Positions 53,458 to 62,916 of a stretch of DNA of 64,000 bases are shown here, in pieces. Position 1 is the first letter of the stretch. Each line of letters starts with the position of its first letter. The stretch is from G965215055 sp965215055. GTDB lineage: Bacteria; Pseudomonadota; Gammaproteobacteria; UBA4575. The notes under the pieces were generated by a model. The model saw only the letters and a list, made by a program, of their open reading frames with translations. It was not told where the DNA came from and made no database searches. The stretch is from positions 186,001 through 250,000 of the forward strand of contig OZ244046.1 in the NCBI GenBank assembly GCA_965215055.1. Direction: 5' to 3'. A program made the translations under genes and the position numbers.

Positions 53458-54502
53458 CGCGAGCGTGTTGGGCTGGGATATAGGGGGTGCCCACGTAAAG
53501 GTGGCCTTATCGGACACCTGTGAGTCCGTCGTGGACGTATGCCAGTTATCCTGTCCGCTGTGGCTTGGCCTGGAGCAATTGCAGGCAGCCATCTTCACGG
53601 CACGGCAGAGGTTTGATTTCTCACGTTCGCTGCACGCCGTTACGATGACGGGGGAGATGGTGGATCATTTCAGCAGTCGCAAGGAAGGCGTTGCCAAGCT
53701 TGTCGAAAAGATGAAGGACGGCTTGCAGGATGGACGGGTAAATTATTTTGCAGGGAATAAAGGGTTCGTAAGCTCCGAGGAAGCCGTTCATGCACACGAG
53801 GACATTGCATCGGCAAACTGGCTGGCAAGTGCAGGTTTTGTCGCCACGAGGATTCGTGACGCACTGTTTGTTGATACAGGCAGTACGACGACCGACGTCG
53901 TAAGAATAAACAATCACGAGGTGATTTTTGACGGCCGTTCCGATGCGGAAAGGCTTTATGCGCGAGAACTGGTCTATTGTGGCGTAACGAGGACTCCGAT
54001 TTTCGCGCTTTGCAAGGCTGCACCGGTCAAGGGTAGATTCATACCCGTCATCAACGAGTACTTCTCGGACGTTGCCGACGTTTACCGCATTACCGGGGAA
54101 CTGCCGAAGTACGCAGACGCGGGCAAGACGTCGGATGGTCGCAGCAAGGACGTTGCCGGCAGTGTTGCTCGACTGGCGCGCATGTTTGGCTGTGACGCCG
54201 CCCGGGGGGAATCGGCGACCTGGCAAGGTGTTGCGGAGTATATACGCGCACAGCACGTACAGATGATTACTGACGCCTGCCGCACGCAGCTTTCCAGGTT
54301 GACGCAACCATCAAGGGTTCCCGTTGTTGGTGCAGGGACGGGTCGTTTTCTCATAAAGGAAGTTGCGCGACACCTGGATCTTCAATACGTCGACTTTGAA
54401 AGTCTGCTCAACTGTAAGACGACGGATAACGATATCACTCCCGGAGACTGTGCGCCTGCTGCTTCCGTCGCCTGCCTGGCTTACCAGAGATTTTATGCAT
54501 GA
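53447..54502 (+). CDS. H4MPT-linked C1 transfer pathway protein (MfnF-like)
   Basis: A 351-aa protein of the hydantoinase/oxoprolinase-like ASKHA fold annotated as H4MPT-linked C1-transfer-pathway protein (TIGR03123). WDIGGAHVKVAL, MTGEMVDHF, FVDTGSTTTDVV, and VVGAGTGRFLIKEVA give the pattern. Archaeal MfnF joins aminomethylfuran phosphate to tyramine-glutamate, an assembly step of methanofuran. GTG start inside the preceding gene; ends with a 4-bp overlap on pabB. Confidence 0.88.
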   Translation: MQPSASVLGWDIGGAHVKVALSDTCESVVDVCQLSCPLWLGLEQLQAAIFTARQRFDFSRSLHAVTMTGEMVDHFSSRKEGVAKLVEKMKDGLQDGRVNYFAGNKGFVSSEEAVHAHEDIASANWLASAGFVATRIRDALFVDTGSTTTDVVRINNHEVIFDGRSDAERLYARELVYCGVTRTPIFALCKAAPVKGRFIPVINEYFSDVADVYRITGELPKYADAGKTSDGRSKDVAGSVARLARMFGCDAARGESATWQGVAEYIRAQHVQMITDACRTQLSRLTQPSRVPVVGAGTGRFLIKEVARHLDLQYVDFESLLNCKTTDNDITPGDCAPAASVACLAYQRFYA

Positions 54503-55890
54503 GCGACTTGCTGATTGCCGACCTCGCGTATCACGCCGATAGCACAGAGATGTATGCAAGAGTTGCAGGCGAACCCTGGTCGGTGTTTTTGGACAGTAGC
54601 CAGCCGGCAAGCTCGCAGGGGCGGTACGACATTATCGTTGCAAGGCCGAGAGTACGCATTACTACGCAAAATAATGAAACAAAAATTGAGACGTGGTCTG
54701 AATGTTACAGTGTTCCGGACGAGCCTTTTTCCATACTGAAGGAGCAGCTTTCGGTCAGCAGGAAAAATGAAAGCAAGCTGCCTTTCACCGGGGGAGCACT
54801 GGGCTTTTTCAGCTATGACCTGGGTCGCTATATAGAAAGCGTTCCTTCTTCCACCGTTGATGATTTGAGCCTGCCTGACATGGCGATAGGTATTTATTCG
54901 TGGGCGCTTATCGTTGATCACAAGGAGAGAAAGTCCATCCTGGTAGGGGACAAGTCTGACGTCAGGATACGCAGGAACTGGAATGATCTGAAAAAACTGT
55001 TCACGGCCAAACCTTCAGTTGCCAGGCATTCCACGTTCAACGTCAAGGGGCACGTGAACTCCAACATGACGGCAGAGGAGTACGGCACCGGTTTCAGGAA
55101 GATAAAAAAATATATTCGCGAGGGCGATTGCTACCAGGTAAATTTTGCGCAGCGTTTCAGCACAACGGTGGCAGGAAGTCCATGGCTGGCTTACCAGGCG
55201 CTGAGGAAAATCAATCCTTCACCTTTCAGCGCGTATATGAACTATCCTGGTTTCCAGGTCCTCAGTAACTCGCCAGAGCATTTCCTGTCGGTCAGGGACA
55301 AGGTCGTGCATACCAGGCCCATCAAGGGTACACGCCCGCGCTCAAGTAGTGAGTCTGAAGACCGGCTGCTATTGCTGGAGCTTGCCGACAGTAAAAAGGA
55401 TCAGGCGGAAAACATAATGATTGTCGACCTGCTGCGCAATGACATCAGTAAAAACTGTGAACCGGGCTCCGTGCAGGTGCCAGGACTTTGTGATATAGAG
55501 AGCTTTCCCAACGTACATCACATGGTAAGCACGGTTACCGGGAGGTTGCGCAGAGGGCGTTCGGCCATCGACCTGTTACGCGGCTGCTTTCCGGGAGGGT
55601 CTATTACGGGTGCTCCCAAGTTGCGCGCAATGGAGATTATCGAAGAACTGGAACCGCATCGCCGCGGTATTTATTGCGGCTCAATAGGATACATTGGATT
55701 TGACGGCAATATGGATGCCAACATTGCAATTCGTACTATCGTGCATAAGGACCATTGCATGTACTTTTATGCCGGGGGAGGCATCGTGCATGACTCTGAA
55801 GAAGCCGCGGAATACCAGGAAACCTTTGACAAGGCGACTGCAATGATGGAATTGCTGGGCCACGGTAAGACCTATGCCATGGGTCATTAA
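54499..55890 (+). CDS. pabB: aminodeoxychorismate synthase component I (PabB)
   Basis: A 463-aa chorismate-utilising enzyme. The family core is visible: EGDCYQVNFAQRF, PFSAYMNYPG, SNSPEHFLS, the PIKGTRPR motif, DLLRNDISKNCEPG and GSITGAPKLRAMEIIEELEP. PabB makes aminodeoxychorismate for pABA, needed for both folate and H4MPT. Embedding in the cofactor operon points to H4MPT supply. pabA and pabC are not in the window. Confidence 0.94.
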   Translation: MSDLLIADLAYHADSTEMYARVAGEPWSVFLDSSQPASSQGRYDIIVARPRVRITTQNNETKIETWSECYSVPDEPFSILKEQLSVSRKNESKLPFTGGALGFFSYDLGRYIESVPSSTVDDLSLPDMAIGIYSWALIVDHKERKSILVGDKSDVRIRRNWNDLKKLFTAKPSVARHSTFNVKGHVNSNMTAEEYGTGFRKIKKYIREGDCYQVNFAQRFSTTVAGSPWLAYQALRKINPSPFSAYMNYPGFQVLSNSPEHFLSVRDKVVHTRPIKGTRPRSSSESEDRLLLLELADSKKDQAENIMIVDLLRNDISKNCEPGSVQVPGLCDIESFPNVHHMVSTVTGRLRRGRSAIDLLRGCFPGGSITGAPKLRAMEIIEELEPHRRGIYCGSIGYIGFDGNMDANIAIRTIVHKDHCMYFYAGGGIVHDSEEAAEYQETFDKATAMMELLGHGKTYAMGH

Positions 55891-56464
55891 AATTGGAGGC
55901 AGCCTTTACGATAGCAAGTATCTTGTCGAATGGCTGAATACACTGGGCAATTGCGATACAGAACGTATTGTCATTGTACCGGGAGGCGGGCCGTTTGCAG
56001 ACCAGGTACGCTTGGCTGATCAGCAACATGAACTTGACCAGGAGCTTGCGCATAACATGGCGGTTCTCGGTATGCAGCAGTTTGGATACGTGCTGGCTTC
56101 ACTGTGTCCCGAACTTTGCCTGGCGGATACCAGGGAAAAGATACATGCCTGCTGGGAGCAGGCAAAGGTGGTTATCTGGGAGCCGTATAATATGATTCAA
56201 GAATATTGCAAACTGGAACGCCGCTGGGAAGTGACTTCGGACAGTCTTGCCGCCTGGCTGGTAAAATACCTGGCGGCGAATCATCTACTATTCGTAAAAT
56301 CTGCACAGATAACGTTGTTTGAAACGGCCGTGGACAAACTTGCAAGACAGGGTTGCGTTGATCCTGCCTTGCCCGGAATTTTGGCCGGGATGAACGTACC
56401 GGTGCATTTCCTGCACAAGTCGCAGGTAAAGGAATTCAATCGACTGTTGAACGTCAGCCGCTAA
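55874..56464 (+). CDS. amino acid kinase-family protein (MfnE-like)
   Basis: A 196-aa single-domain amino-acid-kinase-fold protein. It has WVIKIGGSLYDS, VIVPGGGPFADQVR and EVTSDSLAAWLVKYLAA. Archaeal MfnE phosphorylates aminomethylfuran phosphate to its pyrophosphate during methanofuran synthesis, and this fits the MfnB, MfnD and MfnF homologues around it. Overlaps pabB by 17 bp. The gene is 23 bp upstream of the RND exporter gene. Confidence 0.85.
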   Translation: MPWVIKIGGSLYDSKYLVEWLNTLGNCDTERIVIVPGGGPFADQVRLADQQHELDQELAHNMAVLGMQQFGYVLASLCPELCLADTREKIHACWEQAKVVIWEPYNMIQEYCKLERRWEVTSDSLAAWLVKYLAANHLLFVKSAQITLFETAVDKLARQGCVDPALPGILAGMNVPVHFLHKSQVKEFNRLLNVSR

Positions 56465-56487
56465 TTCTCTCAATATGTATTGAAGTC

Positions 56488-58980
56488 ATGTTTTCTGCAT
56501 TTGTAAGTACGTTCGCACGCATCGTCACGCGCTATCCCTATCCCGCCATTTTGTCGACGTTTGCCCTGGTAGTAGCGTGCGGCTTGCACGTCAGGGAATT
56601 GACCATTGATGTATCTGCCGATTCGCTCATGCTGGAGAGTGACCCCGACCTCAGGTATTACCGCGAAGTGCACCAAAGCTACGGGGGTGGCGATGAATAC
56701 ATCATTGTCGGCTTTAAGCCAAGGGCCGGAATCCTGGACAAGGACACCATTGCGTCAATCGAAAACCTTGTACACCAGTTTGAAGCAATCGAAGGGATAT
56801 CAGGAGTTACAGCCATCAGTAACGTTCCGCTGCTGATGCAGCCGCAGGAAAGCAGGGATGCGGACGAGACAAGTTTTGCCAACCTGCTGTCACCGCGGGT
56901 AGACATTGAAAAGGCGAGACGGGAGTTTACGACAAGTCCCATATACGCGGGTAACCTGGTCAGTAAGGATTTGAGTACGACGGCTATAAAAGTAGACATT
57001 GAAACGAACCGGAAACTGGCGAACCTGTTGGAGCAGAGGTACGTGCTGCTCAAAAAACAGTACGAGATGTCACTGGATGAAAATGAACTGCACGAGCTTG
57101 AAAAGGTACGCGGCAGTATTCTCGTAGAGAGACAGTTGACCAGCAAGCACTATAAAGACGTGCTTACCTCGATACGCGGCATTATCTCGAACATGGGCAA
57201 CACGGGGGAATTCTACCTGGCGGGCGTGCCCTTGATCGGCAATGACACGAAGGATTTTGTTGTGCAGGACATCAAGGTCTTCGGTATTGCGATCCTGGTC
57301 ATCATGGTGCTGGTGCTGTTTTTATTTTTCCGACAACCGGTATGGATTTTCCTGGCGCTGATATGCGCGGTATTAAACGTCCTGCTGGTAGCAGGAATTA
57401 CGCAACTGCTCGGGTTCCAGCTTACTATTATTTCATCGAATTTCATTTCGCTGCTCATCATATTTTCCGTTGCATTATCCATGCATTTCATCATTCGGTA
57501 CCAGGAGATACAGTCCGCGTATCCGGACAAGGACGTTAGTGAGCAGGTGAGAACCGCCTTTGCGCAGATTATAACGCCGTGTTTTTACATGGTTCTTACG
57601 TCGGCTATTGCATTTCTCTCTTTAATCGTCAGTGATATAAACCCGGTCATTGTATTCGGGTACATCATGACCCTGGGACTTGTTTGTGCGTTTTTACTTG
57701 CGTTTACCGTTTTACCCGCATTGATTACACTGGTTAAACCGAAGCTCAGGTACTTCCAGGAAGATAAAACCGCCACTTTTCTTGAGAATATTCTAACGGC
57801 AATCGTCAATAACAAGGCATTGACCGTAGCCATAATCGTTGGCCTTTCTGCCGTGAACCTGGTTGGCGTTACTCAACTGACGGTCGAAAATCGATTTATT
57901 GACTACTTCAAAAAGACGACGGACATCTACCAGGGGCTCGAACTGATTGACCGCAAGCTGGGTGGCACAGTGCCATTGGAAATAATGCTGGAAGCATCTC
58001 CCGAGGTGGAAGAGGAATTTGAAGAAGAGGACGAAGAATTTGGAGACTACCTGGCGGAGCTTGAAGAAACCCAGGATGATTTTACCGAGAAAAGTTACTG
58101 GTATAACCGCAGTGGCATTAAGAAAATCAGTAATATACATGAATATCTTGAAAGTCTTTCGCAAGTTGGAAAAGTGCTGTCACTCTCAAGTGTCGAGGAA
58201 GTATTTCGCGTGGTCAACAGGGGTGAACCACTGGAAGATTTCCATCTGTCCCTGGTTTACTCCAGGTTGCCGGAAGATATTAAACGGGCACTGATCTCAC
58301 CCCACGTATCTGATGATGGTAGCCAGGCGCGGATCATAGCGCGCATCAAGGACTCGGATCATACGTTGATAAGAAACGACTTGCTGAACAAGATCAGGAC
58401 GGAACTGAACAGGGATTTCATCAGGGATAATGAAACAGTCCGGCTGACGGGTATAAGCGTTTTGTACAACAACGTGCTCCAGAGCCTGTTCCGTTCTCAA
58501 ATTCTTACGCTGGGGACTGTATTCGTATGTATCCTGGTTGCACTGATCGCCGTATTCCGTAGTCTGAAGCTGGCCATTATTGGCACCTTGCCCGGCATTT
58601 TCACCGCTCTTCTTGTCCTGGGGCTGACGGGCATACTGGGTATACCCTTGAACATCATGACGATAACCATCGCGGCGATAACCATTGGTATCGGGGTCGA
58701 TTACGCCATTCACTATATACACCGGTATAAAAAGGAAATCGCGGTGAGCAATGACAACTACCAGGCTATTCGCAAGTCTCAAACAACGGTGGGAAAGGCA
58801 CTTTATTTCACGTCGGTCACGATTACACTCGGCTTTATAATACTGGTGCTGTCCAATTTCGTACCGTCGATTTATTTTGGTCTCTTGACCAGTATCGCCA
58901 TGCTGGTATCCCTGTTTGCAACCTTCAGTATTATTCCGTTGTTACTTTCAAGGTTTCCCGGCTCAAAATCTTATTTGTAA
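56488..58980 (+). CDS. RND/MMPL-superfamily exporter
   Basis: An 830-aa inner-membrane exporter with about 12 TM segments in two halves, each with a large periplasmic loop and an SSD/MMPL-type bundle: TM1 near residue 20, then a five-helix block around 255-410 and again around 665-825. ISVLYNNVLQ and GVDYAIHYIHRYKKEIA mark the second half. The second loop (about 500-530) has a very acidic run. It is 23 bp after the MfnE-like gene, so it may share that transcript. Substrate unknown; hopanoid/lipid transport by HpnN-type relatives is one possibility. Confidence 0.82.
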   Translation: MFSAFVSTFARIVTRYPYPAILSTFALVVACGLHVRELTIDVSADSLMLESDPDLRYYREVHQSYGGGDEYIIVGFKPRAGILDKDTIASIENLVHQFEAIEGISGVTAISNVPLLMQPQESRDADETSFANLLSPRVDIEKARREFTTSPIYAGNLVSKDLSTTAIKVDIETNRKLANLLEQRYVLLKKQYEMSLDENELHELEKVRGSILVERQLTSKHYKDVLTSIRGIISNMGNTGEFYLAGVPLIGNDTKDFVVQDIKVFGIAILVIMVLVLFLFFRQPVWIFLALICAVLNVLLVAGITQLLGFQLTIISSNFISLLIIFSVALSMHFIIRYQEIQSAYPDKDVSEQVRTAFAQIITPCFYMVLTSAIAFLSLIVSDINPVIVFGYIMTLGLVCAFLLAFTVLPALITLVKPKLRYFQEDKTATFLENILTAIVNNKALTVAIIVGLSAVNLVGVTQLTVENRFIDYFKKTTDIYQGLELIDRKLGGTVPLEIMLEASPEVEEEFEEEDEEFGDYLAELEETQDDFTEKSYWYNRSGIKKISNIHEYLESLSQVGKVLSLSSVEEVFRVVNRGEPLEDFHLSLVYSRLPEDIKRALISPHVSDDGSQARIIARIKDSDHTLIRNDLLNKIRTELNRDFIRDNETVRLTGISVLYNNVLQSLFRSQILTLGTVFVCILVALIAVFRSLKLAIIGTLPGIFTALLVLGLTGILGIPLNIMTITIAAITIGIGVDYAIHYIHRYKKEIAVSNDNYQAIRKSQTTVGKALYFTSVTITLGFIILVLSNFVPSIYFGLLTSIAMLVSLFATFSIIPLLLSRFPGSKSYL

Positions 58981-59141
58981 TTTTATTGGTTTTCTCTTCC
59001 CAGGCATCCTATAATCTCCCCTGCAAACTCAAGCAAGCCCGTTAAGTCGGGTTATCTACTGAATACAATAACCCGTGTAAGGTAAGGATTAGCTATCTTT
59101 ACCTGGGTGAATAGGTAAGAAACTCAATCGCTTGTTTGATG

Positions 59142-59182
59142 TTTGCAATGGCCCGACACCCATGCGTGTCGGAAATTGCAAA
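59142..59182 (+). promoter_or_regulatory. inverted repeat in the leader of the lipoprotein gene
   Basis: Two nested stems: TTTGCAAT (59142-59149) with ATTGCAAA (59175-59182), and CCGACAC (59153-59159) with GTGTCGG (59166-59172) around a 6-base loop. It ends about 20 bases before the ATG at 59204. There is no T-run, so it is more likely an operator or RNA structure than a terminator. A second, weaker inverted repeat lies at 59048-59075. Confidence 0.5.
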
Positions 59183-59203
59183 ACATAATCGTAAGGGAAA
59201 ACA

Positions 59204-59896
59204 ATGAACAATCGGGACGTGAAAATCATAACGTTATGCGTGATCGCACTGTTCATGACAGCCTGTGCGGGCGTAAGTGCGTTAGAGAGTCTAGTTATGG
59301 GAAGCGGTCGGCCGGTCCTCATAAAATCTGATGACGCTGCTGTTATCGAGGAAAAAACAACGAGCGAGTACGACAAGCACCAACAAATAACAAACGTCAA
59401 AGGGCCTTTTATTTACCTGTTTCGTAAAGAGCTTAATAAAGCAAAAGTAGATCACTGGGTGCCGCCGGAGGTAGCTGAACCAGCTTACAAAAAACATGGA
59501 GTTACCTTGGAAGGAATGGTTTTCTTTGTTTCAAGCTCTTCTTACTGTTTGCTTCGAGCAACCATCGAAAAAAATGAACCGCTGGTGATACAGCTGTATG
59601 TAAGGGCCTTGGTCGTCGATGAATGGGCATTTTACGATCGTGCATACTCAGAGGGAAAACAGTTGGACGTCACGCAAATAGACAGAGAAGTTGGTGACTG
59701 CAAATATGGTGACTGCTTGATGAATGAGGATATAGCAATCAACCTGACCCTGGAGCAACTGGAAAAACTGGCGCACAAACCAGCGTTTAATTTCAAGCTA
59801 TATGGCAAAGGCGGAGAAGCTGAATACACGATAAACGGCGCGTACTTCAAGGGCTTTCTCAAGGCTTTCAATACAGCGAGGGCAAAGGCTGATTAG
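59204..59896 (+). CDS. hypothetical lipoprotein
   Basis: A 230-aa protein with a lipoprotein signal: IITLCVIALFMTACAG, Cys near residue 21. After export a Lys/Glu-rich mature domain follows. The sequence has YLFRKELNKAKVDHWVPPEVAEP and CKYGDCLMNEDIAINLTLEQLEKL; no family was recognised. It is not in an obvious operon and has an inverted repeat in its leader. Confidence 0.72.
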   Translation: MNNRDVKIITLCVIALFMTACAGVSALESLVMGSGRPVLIKSDDAAVIEEKTTSEYDKHQQITNVKGPFIYLFRKELNKAKVDHWVPPEVAEPAYKKHGVTLEGMVFFVSSSSYCLLRATIEKNEPLVIQLYVRALVVDEWAFYDRAYSEGKQLDVTQIDREVGDCKYGDCLMNEDIAINLTLEQLEKLAHKPAFNFKLYGKGGEAEYTINGAYFKGFLKAFNTARAKAD

Positions 59897-59950
59897 CAAG
59901 CCACCAGGAAAGCCTGGCAGCCGGATTATCCGTTTCTGATTGTGCGCTAT

Positions 59951-60856
59951 CTAAACGCTTTCAGGATGGGCTTGCTCGCACAGGGTGGTATCGACTCCGG
60001 CTTCCACCTGTATCGTGGGATGTATGATACCGAAGTGCTTGCGTAAATCCGTACACAGTTTATGCAGGAAACGGTCATCGAGGCTGGTCGTGTTCCGCAC
60101 GATGTGCGCAGTCAAGGCCACCTGCGTAGTACTCATTCCCCATATGTGCAGGTCGTGAATTTCCTTTACCTCGTCTTGTTCAAGGATAAATTTCCTGACC
60201 GCATCGGGGTCTATTCCCTTGGGAACACCGTCCATTGCCAGGTTGAAAGAGTCGTGCAGCAACGTCCAGGTGCTCAGGATAATCGCTGCAACGATTAGCA
60301 GACTGAATGCCGGGTCCAGCCAGAATAGACCGGTGAGCATAATTGCGACGCCTACAACGACAACGCCGAATGACACGGCGGCGTCTGCGGACATGTGTAT
60401 GAACGCGGCCTTGATGTTCAAGTCCCCGTCCTTGTTGGCTATGAACAAGAGGGCTGTAACCAGGTTGATTACAACGCCGATTGCAGCAACGGTAATGACG
60501 GTTCCCGAGTCGACTTCAGAGGGTATTGTAAATCGACCGATGGCTTCCCAGGCTACTACCGCCATTGTCATCAACAGCGTAAGTGCGCTGATCAGGGCAG
60601 CCAGGATAGTTCCGCGCCGCAGTCCGTAAGTCTTCATGCGGGTGGGTTTTCGTTGCGCCAGGTACGTTGCACCCCAGGCGAGTAACAGCGCGAGGACGTC
60701 ACCAAGGTTATGGCCGGCGTCTGCGATTAACGCCAGGGAGTTTGACATCAGTCCGTATACTGCTTCGACGATGGCAAACGCGACGTTTAACGCCGTACCG
60801 ACTGCGAACGCGAAGGTGTAATTCGACGGAGCTGAATGGCTGTGTGAATGTTTCAT
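59951..60856 (-). CDS. cation diffusion facilitator (CzcD-type)
   Basis: A six-TM zinc/divalent-cation exporter, 301 aa from the Met that overlaps the upstream gene stop (ATGA). The N-terminal His-rich KHSHSHS, the metal-site LIADAGHNLGDVLALLLAW and IHMSADAAVSFGVV, and the C-terminal cytoplasmic domain (VKEIHDLHIWGMSTTQVALTAHI) match the family. Translationally coupled to the ceramidase-like gene. Confidence 0.93.
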   Translation of the reverse strand: MKHSHSHSAPSNYTFAFAVGTALNVAFAIVEAVYGLMSNSLALIADAGHNLGDVLALLLAWGATYLAQRKPTRMKTYGLRRGTILAALISALTLLMTMAVVAWEAIGRFTIPSEVDSGTVITVAAIGVVINLVTALLFIANKDGDLNIKAAFIHMSADAAVSFGVVVVGVAIMLTGLFWLDPAFSLLIVAAIILSTWTLLHDSFNLAMDGVPKGIDPDAVRKFILEQDEVKEIHDLHIWGMSTTQVALTAHIVRNTTSLDDRFLHKLCTDLRKHFGIIHPTIQVEAGVDTTLCEQAHPESV

Positions 60857-61599
60857 GACTGCCTGACGTTGCGGCATCTCAAGGTCACGTAAAGGAAAAA
60901 TGTCCCGACTGCTGCCAGTATATGCTTGATGGTGTGTCCACTTGTCGTCTCTTGTACAAGTATAAAAATAACTGTATCAAAGTGTTCGGTTATTTTTGCA
61001 AGGGCGTAAAAGGCAAACGCAAGAACTAGGTACCTTGTGCGCAGGGTACGCGGCTTGTACATGGAGATGATTACCAGTAACAGGCCTGATGAAACAAACT
61101 GTACCCAGGCGTAGACCCTGAGGTCGTCAACCAGGTGCCAGTAGACTACTGACAATATACCCAAAAGAAGCATCGGGACAAGCAACCATTGCTCAAGCCT
61201 TGGATTTACGTAATCGCCCAGCACGATTACAAACAGGGCCATGAAGCCTGTAGCTATGGGTAGTCGGTCCCAGGCAAGGGTCGGGTTGGCGGGGTCCAGA
61301 TGATAATAGGATGAACTTGCCGCTACCAGCAGTATCGACGTGAAAAGGGTCAGCCAACTCCAGACCGTCTTGTTCTCCCGGGTTGCAAATACGTATTTTA
61401 TCCCTGCAATGCCTACGAGTAGAAAGGGAAGATTGGAAATTACATTAAGAAAGTTCGCTATACCCAGGATTTCTCGGGTATCTGCAAAGTGATGATATTC
61501 AAGATTTTGAGGGATAGGCTCGACAAGGTAAAGACCGATGAGCGAAAAAATAACAAGAGAGACCAGCAGGTAACCTCTCCACGCCTGACCGGTTTGCAC
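60853..61599 (-). CDS. ceramidase/CREST-family membrane protein
   Basis: A 248-aa integral membrane protein with about seven TM helices. Zinc-hydrolase residues of the alkaline-ceramidase/CREST superfamily are visible: ADTREILGIANFLNVISNLPFL at the start, SSSYYHLDP in the middle and SGHTIKHILAAVGTF at the end. Bacterial members lack a clear substrate. It sits between mfnB (30 bp) and the CDF gene (overlap), so it may be in the cofactor operon. Confidence 0.83.
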   Translation of the reverse strand: MQTGQAWRGYLLVSLVIFSLIGLYLVEPIPQNLEYHHFADTREILGIANFLNVISNLPFLLVGIAGIKYVFATRENKTVWSWLTLFTSILLVAASSSYYHLDPANPTLAWDRLPIATGFMALFVIVLGDYVNPRLEQWLLVPMLLLGILSVVYWHLVDDLRVYAWVQFVSSGLLLVIISMYKPRTLRTRYLVLAFAFYALAKITEHFDTVIFILVQETTSGHTIKHILAAVGTFFLYVTLRCRNVRQS

Positions 61600-61629
61600 G
61601 TATTGCCTGGCCCCCGGGTGTAAAGGTTT

Positions 61630-62340
61630 CTACCTTGCCGCGATTTGTTGCGGGTTACCCGGGGAGGGGATATTCCGTCTTACTTGCTGAATGGCGTCCA
61701 GGCTCAACTGGCTTGTCCTGTTCCTGTTGGTACACAGTGCCGTGCGAAAACCAATGTAATCAGGGTTTAATTTCAGCAACGTCGGGACGTCGTCAACTTT
61801 CAACGAGCCGGCCAAACCGGTGAGCAGACCATTTTTCCTGGCAAGGCTTACGAAATGCTCAAGCTGCGGGATGCTTTTATGCCTTAACAGGCCTCCCGAG
61901 TTTTTCCGGGCAGTATCCAGCATCACGCCTTTCAATCGCGCCTGTTTTGCGGCGTGAACCGCGTAATCCGTATCCAGCTCCATATCGGCAAAAAATACGG
62001 CAACGACTGCAATGCCCTTGTTTGCGCAATGTATCAGCCTGGGTAAACAGGTTTCCAGGTGGCGGTCACTGAATATTCCGACCTTGACGTAGTCAACGCC
62101 AGCCTCGGCAGTTTGCAGTACCTTGTTTGTAACCGTAAAGGGATTGGCGGGAAGGTCGCCCACGGTGGCACTGATGGTACATTTTTCCCACAGTTCATCT
62201 ACGCTGCGACGAATCTCCTCCAGTGGCACTGCGCCGAGTGCGCCAAGATCCGGTTCTTTAAGATCAATGATGTCCGCGCCGCTCGCATATGCCAGCGTGG
62301 CTTCTTCAAGATTTCGAACACTTGCGAGCATTCCCGTCAT
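61630..62340 (-). CDS. mfnB: (5-formylfuran-3-yl)methyl phosphate synthase (MfnB, DUF556)
   Basis: A TIM-barrel of about 236 aa. MfnB makes the furan ring of methanofuran from two glyceraldehyde-3-phosphate. The catalytic pattern is kept: MLASVRNLEEATLAYASGADIIDLKEPDLGALG with active Lys, TVGDLPA, GVDYVKVGIF, VMLDTARKNSGGLL and LTGLAGSLKVDDVP. Start at the Met that overlaps the DUF447 stop (ATGA), not the upstream Met at 62400. With the MfnD/E/F homologues it makes the methylofuran pathway explicit. Confidence 0.93.
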   Translation of the reverse strand: MTGMLASVRNLEEATLAYASGADIIDLKEPDLGALGAVPLEEIRRSVDELWEKCTISATVGDLPANPFTVTNKVLQTAEAGVDYVKVGIFSDRHLETCLPRLIHCANKGIAVVAVFFADMELDTDYAVHAAKQARLKGVMLDTARKNSGGLLRHKSIPQLEHFVSLARKNGLLTGLAGSLKVDDVPTLLKLNPDYIGFRTALCTNRNRTSQLSLDAIQQVRRNIPSPGNPQQIAAR

Positions 62341-62915
62341 GGCTGTTTCCCTTTTTTCGATTGCATAAAAGCGTCTACTTTTGTCATCAGCCAGTCCCAT
62401 GCCTCCTGTTCACGCGAACCGGAAGTTTTTTCATAGCCGATGGCCAGGTATTCAATTTCTTTTTGTATCTTTTCCCGGGGCAAAATATGCAGGCGACTGA
62501 CAAGAATGGCAAGCTCGATCACTGCAAATTGCGCGCGGTTGTATCCGTGAAATGGCGCGTGCGTGGCCTCGTGCACAATTTTGCAGAAATACTTCGGGCG
62601 CAGTTCATCCTCTACCTTGTCAGTGACCTTCAGTTCAGTGTGAGACAGGCAATTTTCAAGCCGTACACCCTTGATAGTATCGGTAGGGCAGGTTGGCCAG
62701 TTGAGCCGGTTCGTCAGACATCCTGCGTAAACGCGCACGTCATCAGTGTAATTCAGCGTGGCGGTGCCGGCATACTCGATGTTTTCCAGTGTTGCAGAGG
62801 GTTTGAAAGGCATGACGATGAGTTGTTTCCCGTGTTCATGAACGCCCATCGGGGCAACGTGCACGCCCTGGTTTTCCCCAAGTGTCGTGACGATGCATTC
62901 CCTTATGAATGGCAT
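62337..62915 (-). CDS. DUF447 family protein of the H4MPT cluster
   Basis: A 192-aa DUF447 protein with a flavin-binding split-barrel-like fold. It begins MPFIRECIVTTLGENQGVHVAPMGVH, then NYTDDVRVYAGCLTN, and KIVHEATHAPFHGYNRAQFAVIELAILVSR. DUF447 genes usually accompany H4MPT genes in both archaea and methylotrophic bacteria, but the reaction is unknown. Translationally coupled to mfnB; 1 bp after the DHPS-like gene. Confidence 0.87.
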   Translation of the reverse strand: MPFIRECIVTTLGENQGVHVAPMGVHEHGKQLIVMPFKPSATLENIEYAGTATLNYTDDVRVYAGCLTNRLNWPTCPTDTIKGVRLENCLSHTELKVTDKVEDELRPKYFCKIVHEATHAPFHGYNRAQFAVIELAILVSRLHILPREKIQKEIEYLAIGYEKTSGSREQEAWDWLMTKVDAFMQSKKGKQP

Positions 62916-62916
62916 A

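Noticed and set aside
61635..61823. Small plus-strand ORFs over mfnB and the ceramidase gene
   Set aside because: They run opposite to well-supported coding regions and have no recognisable features.
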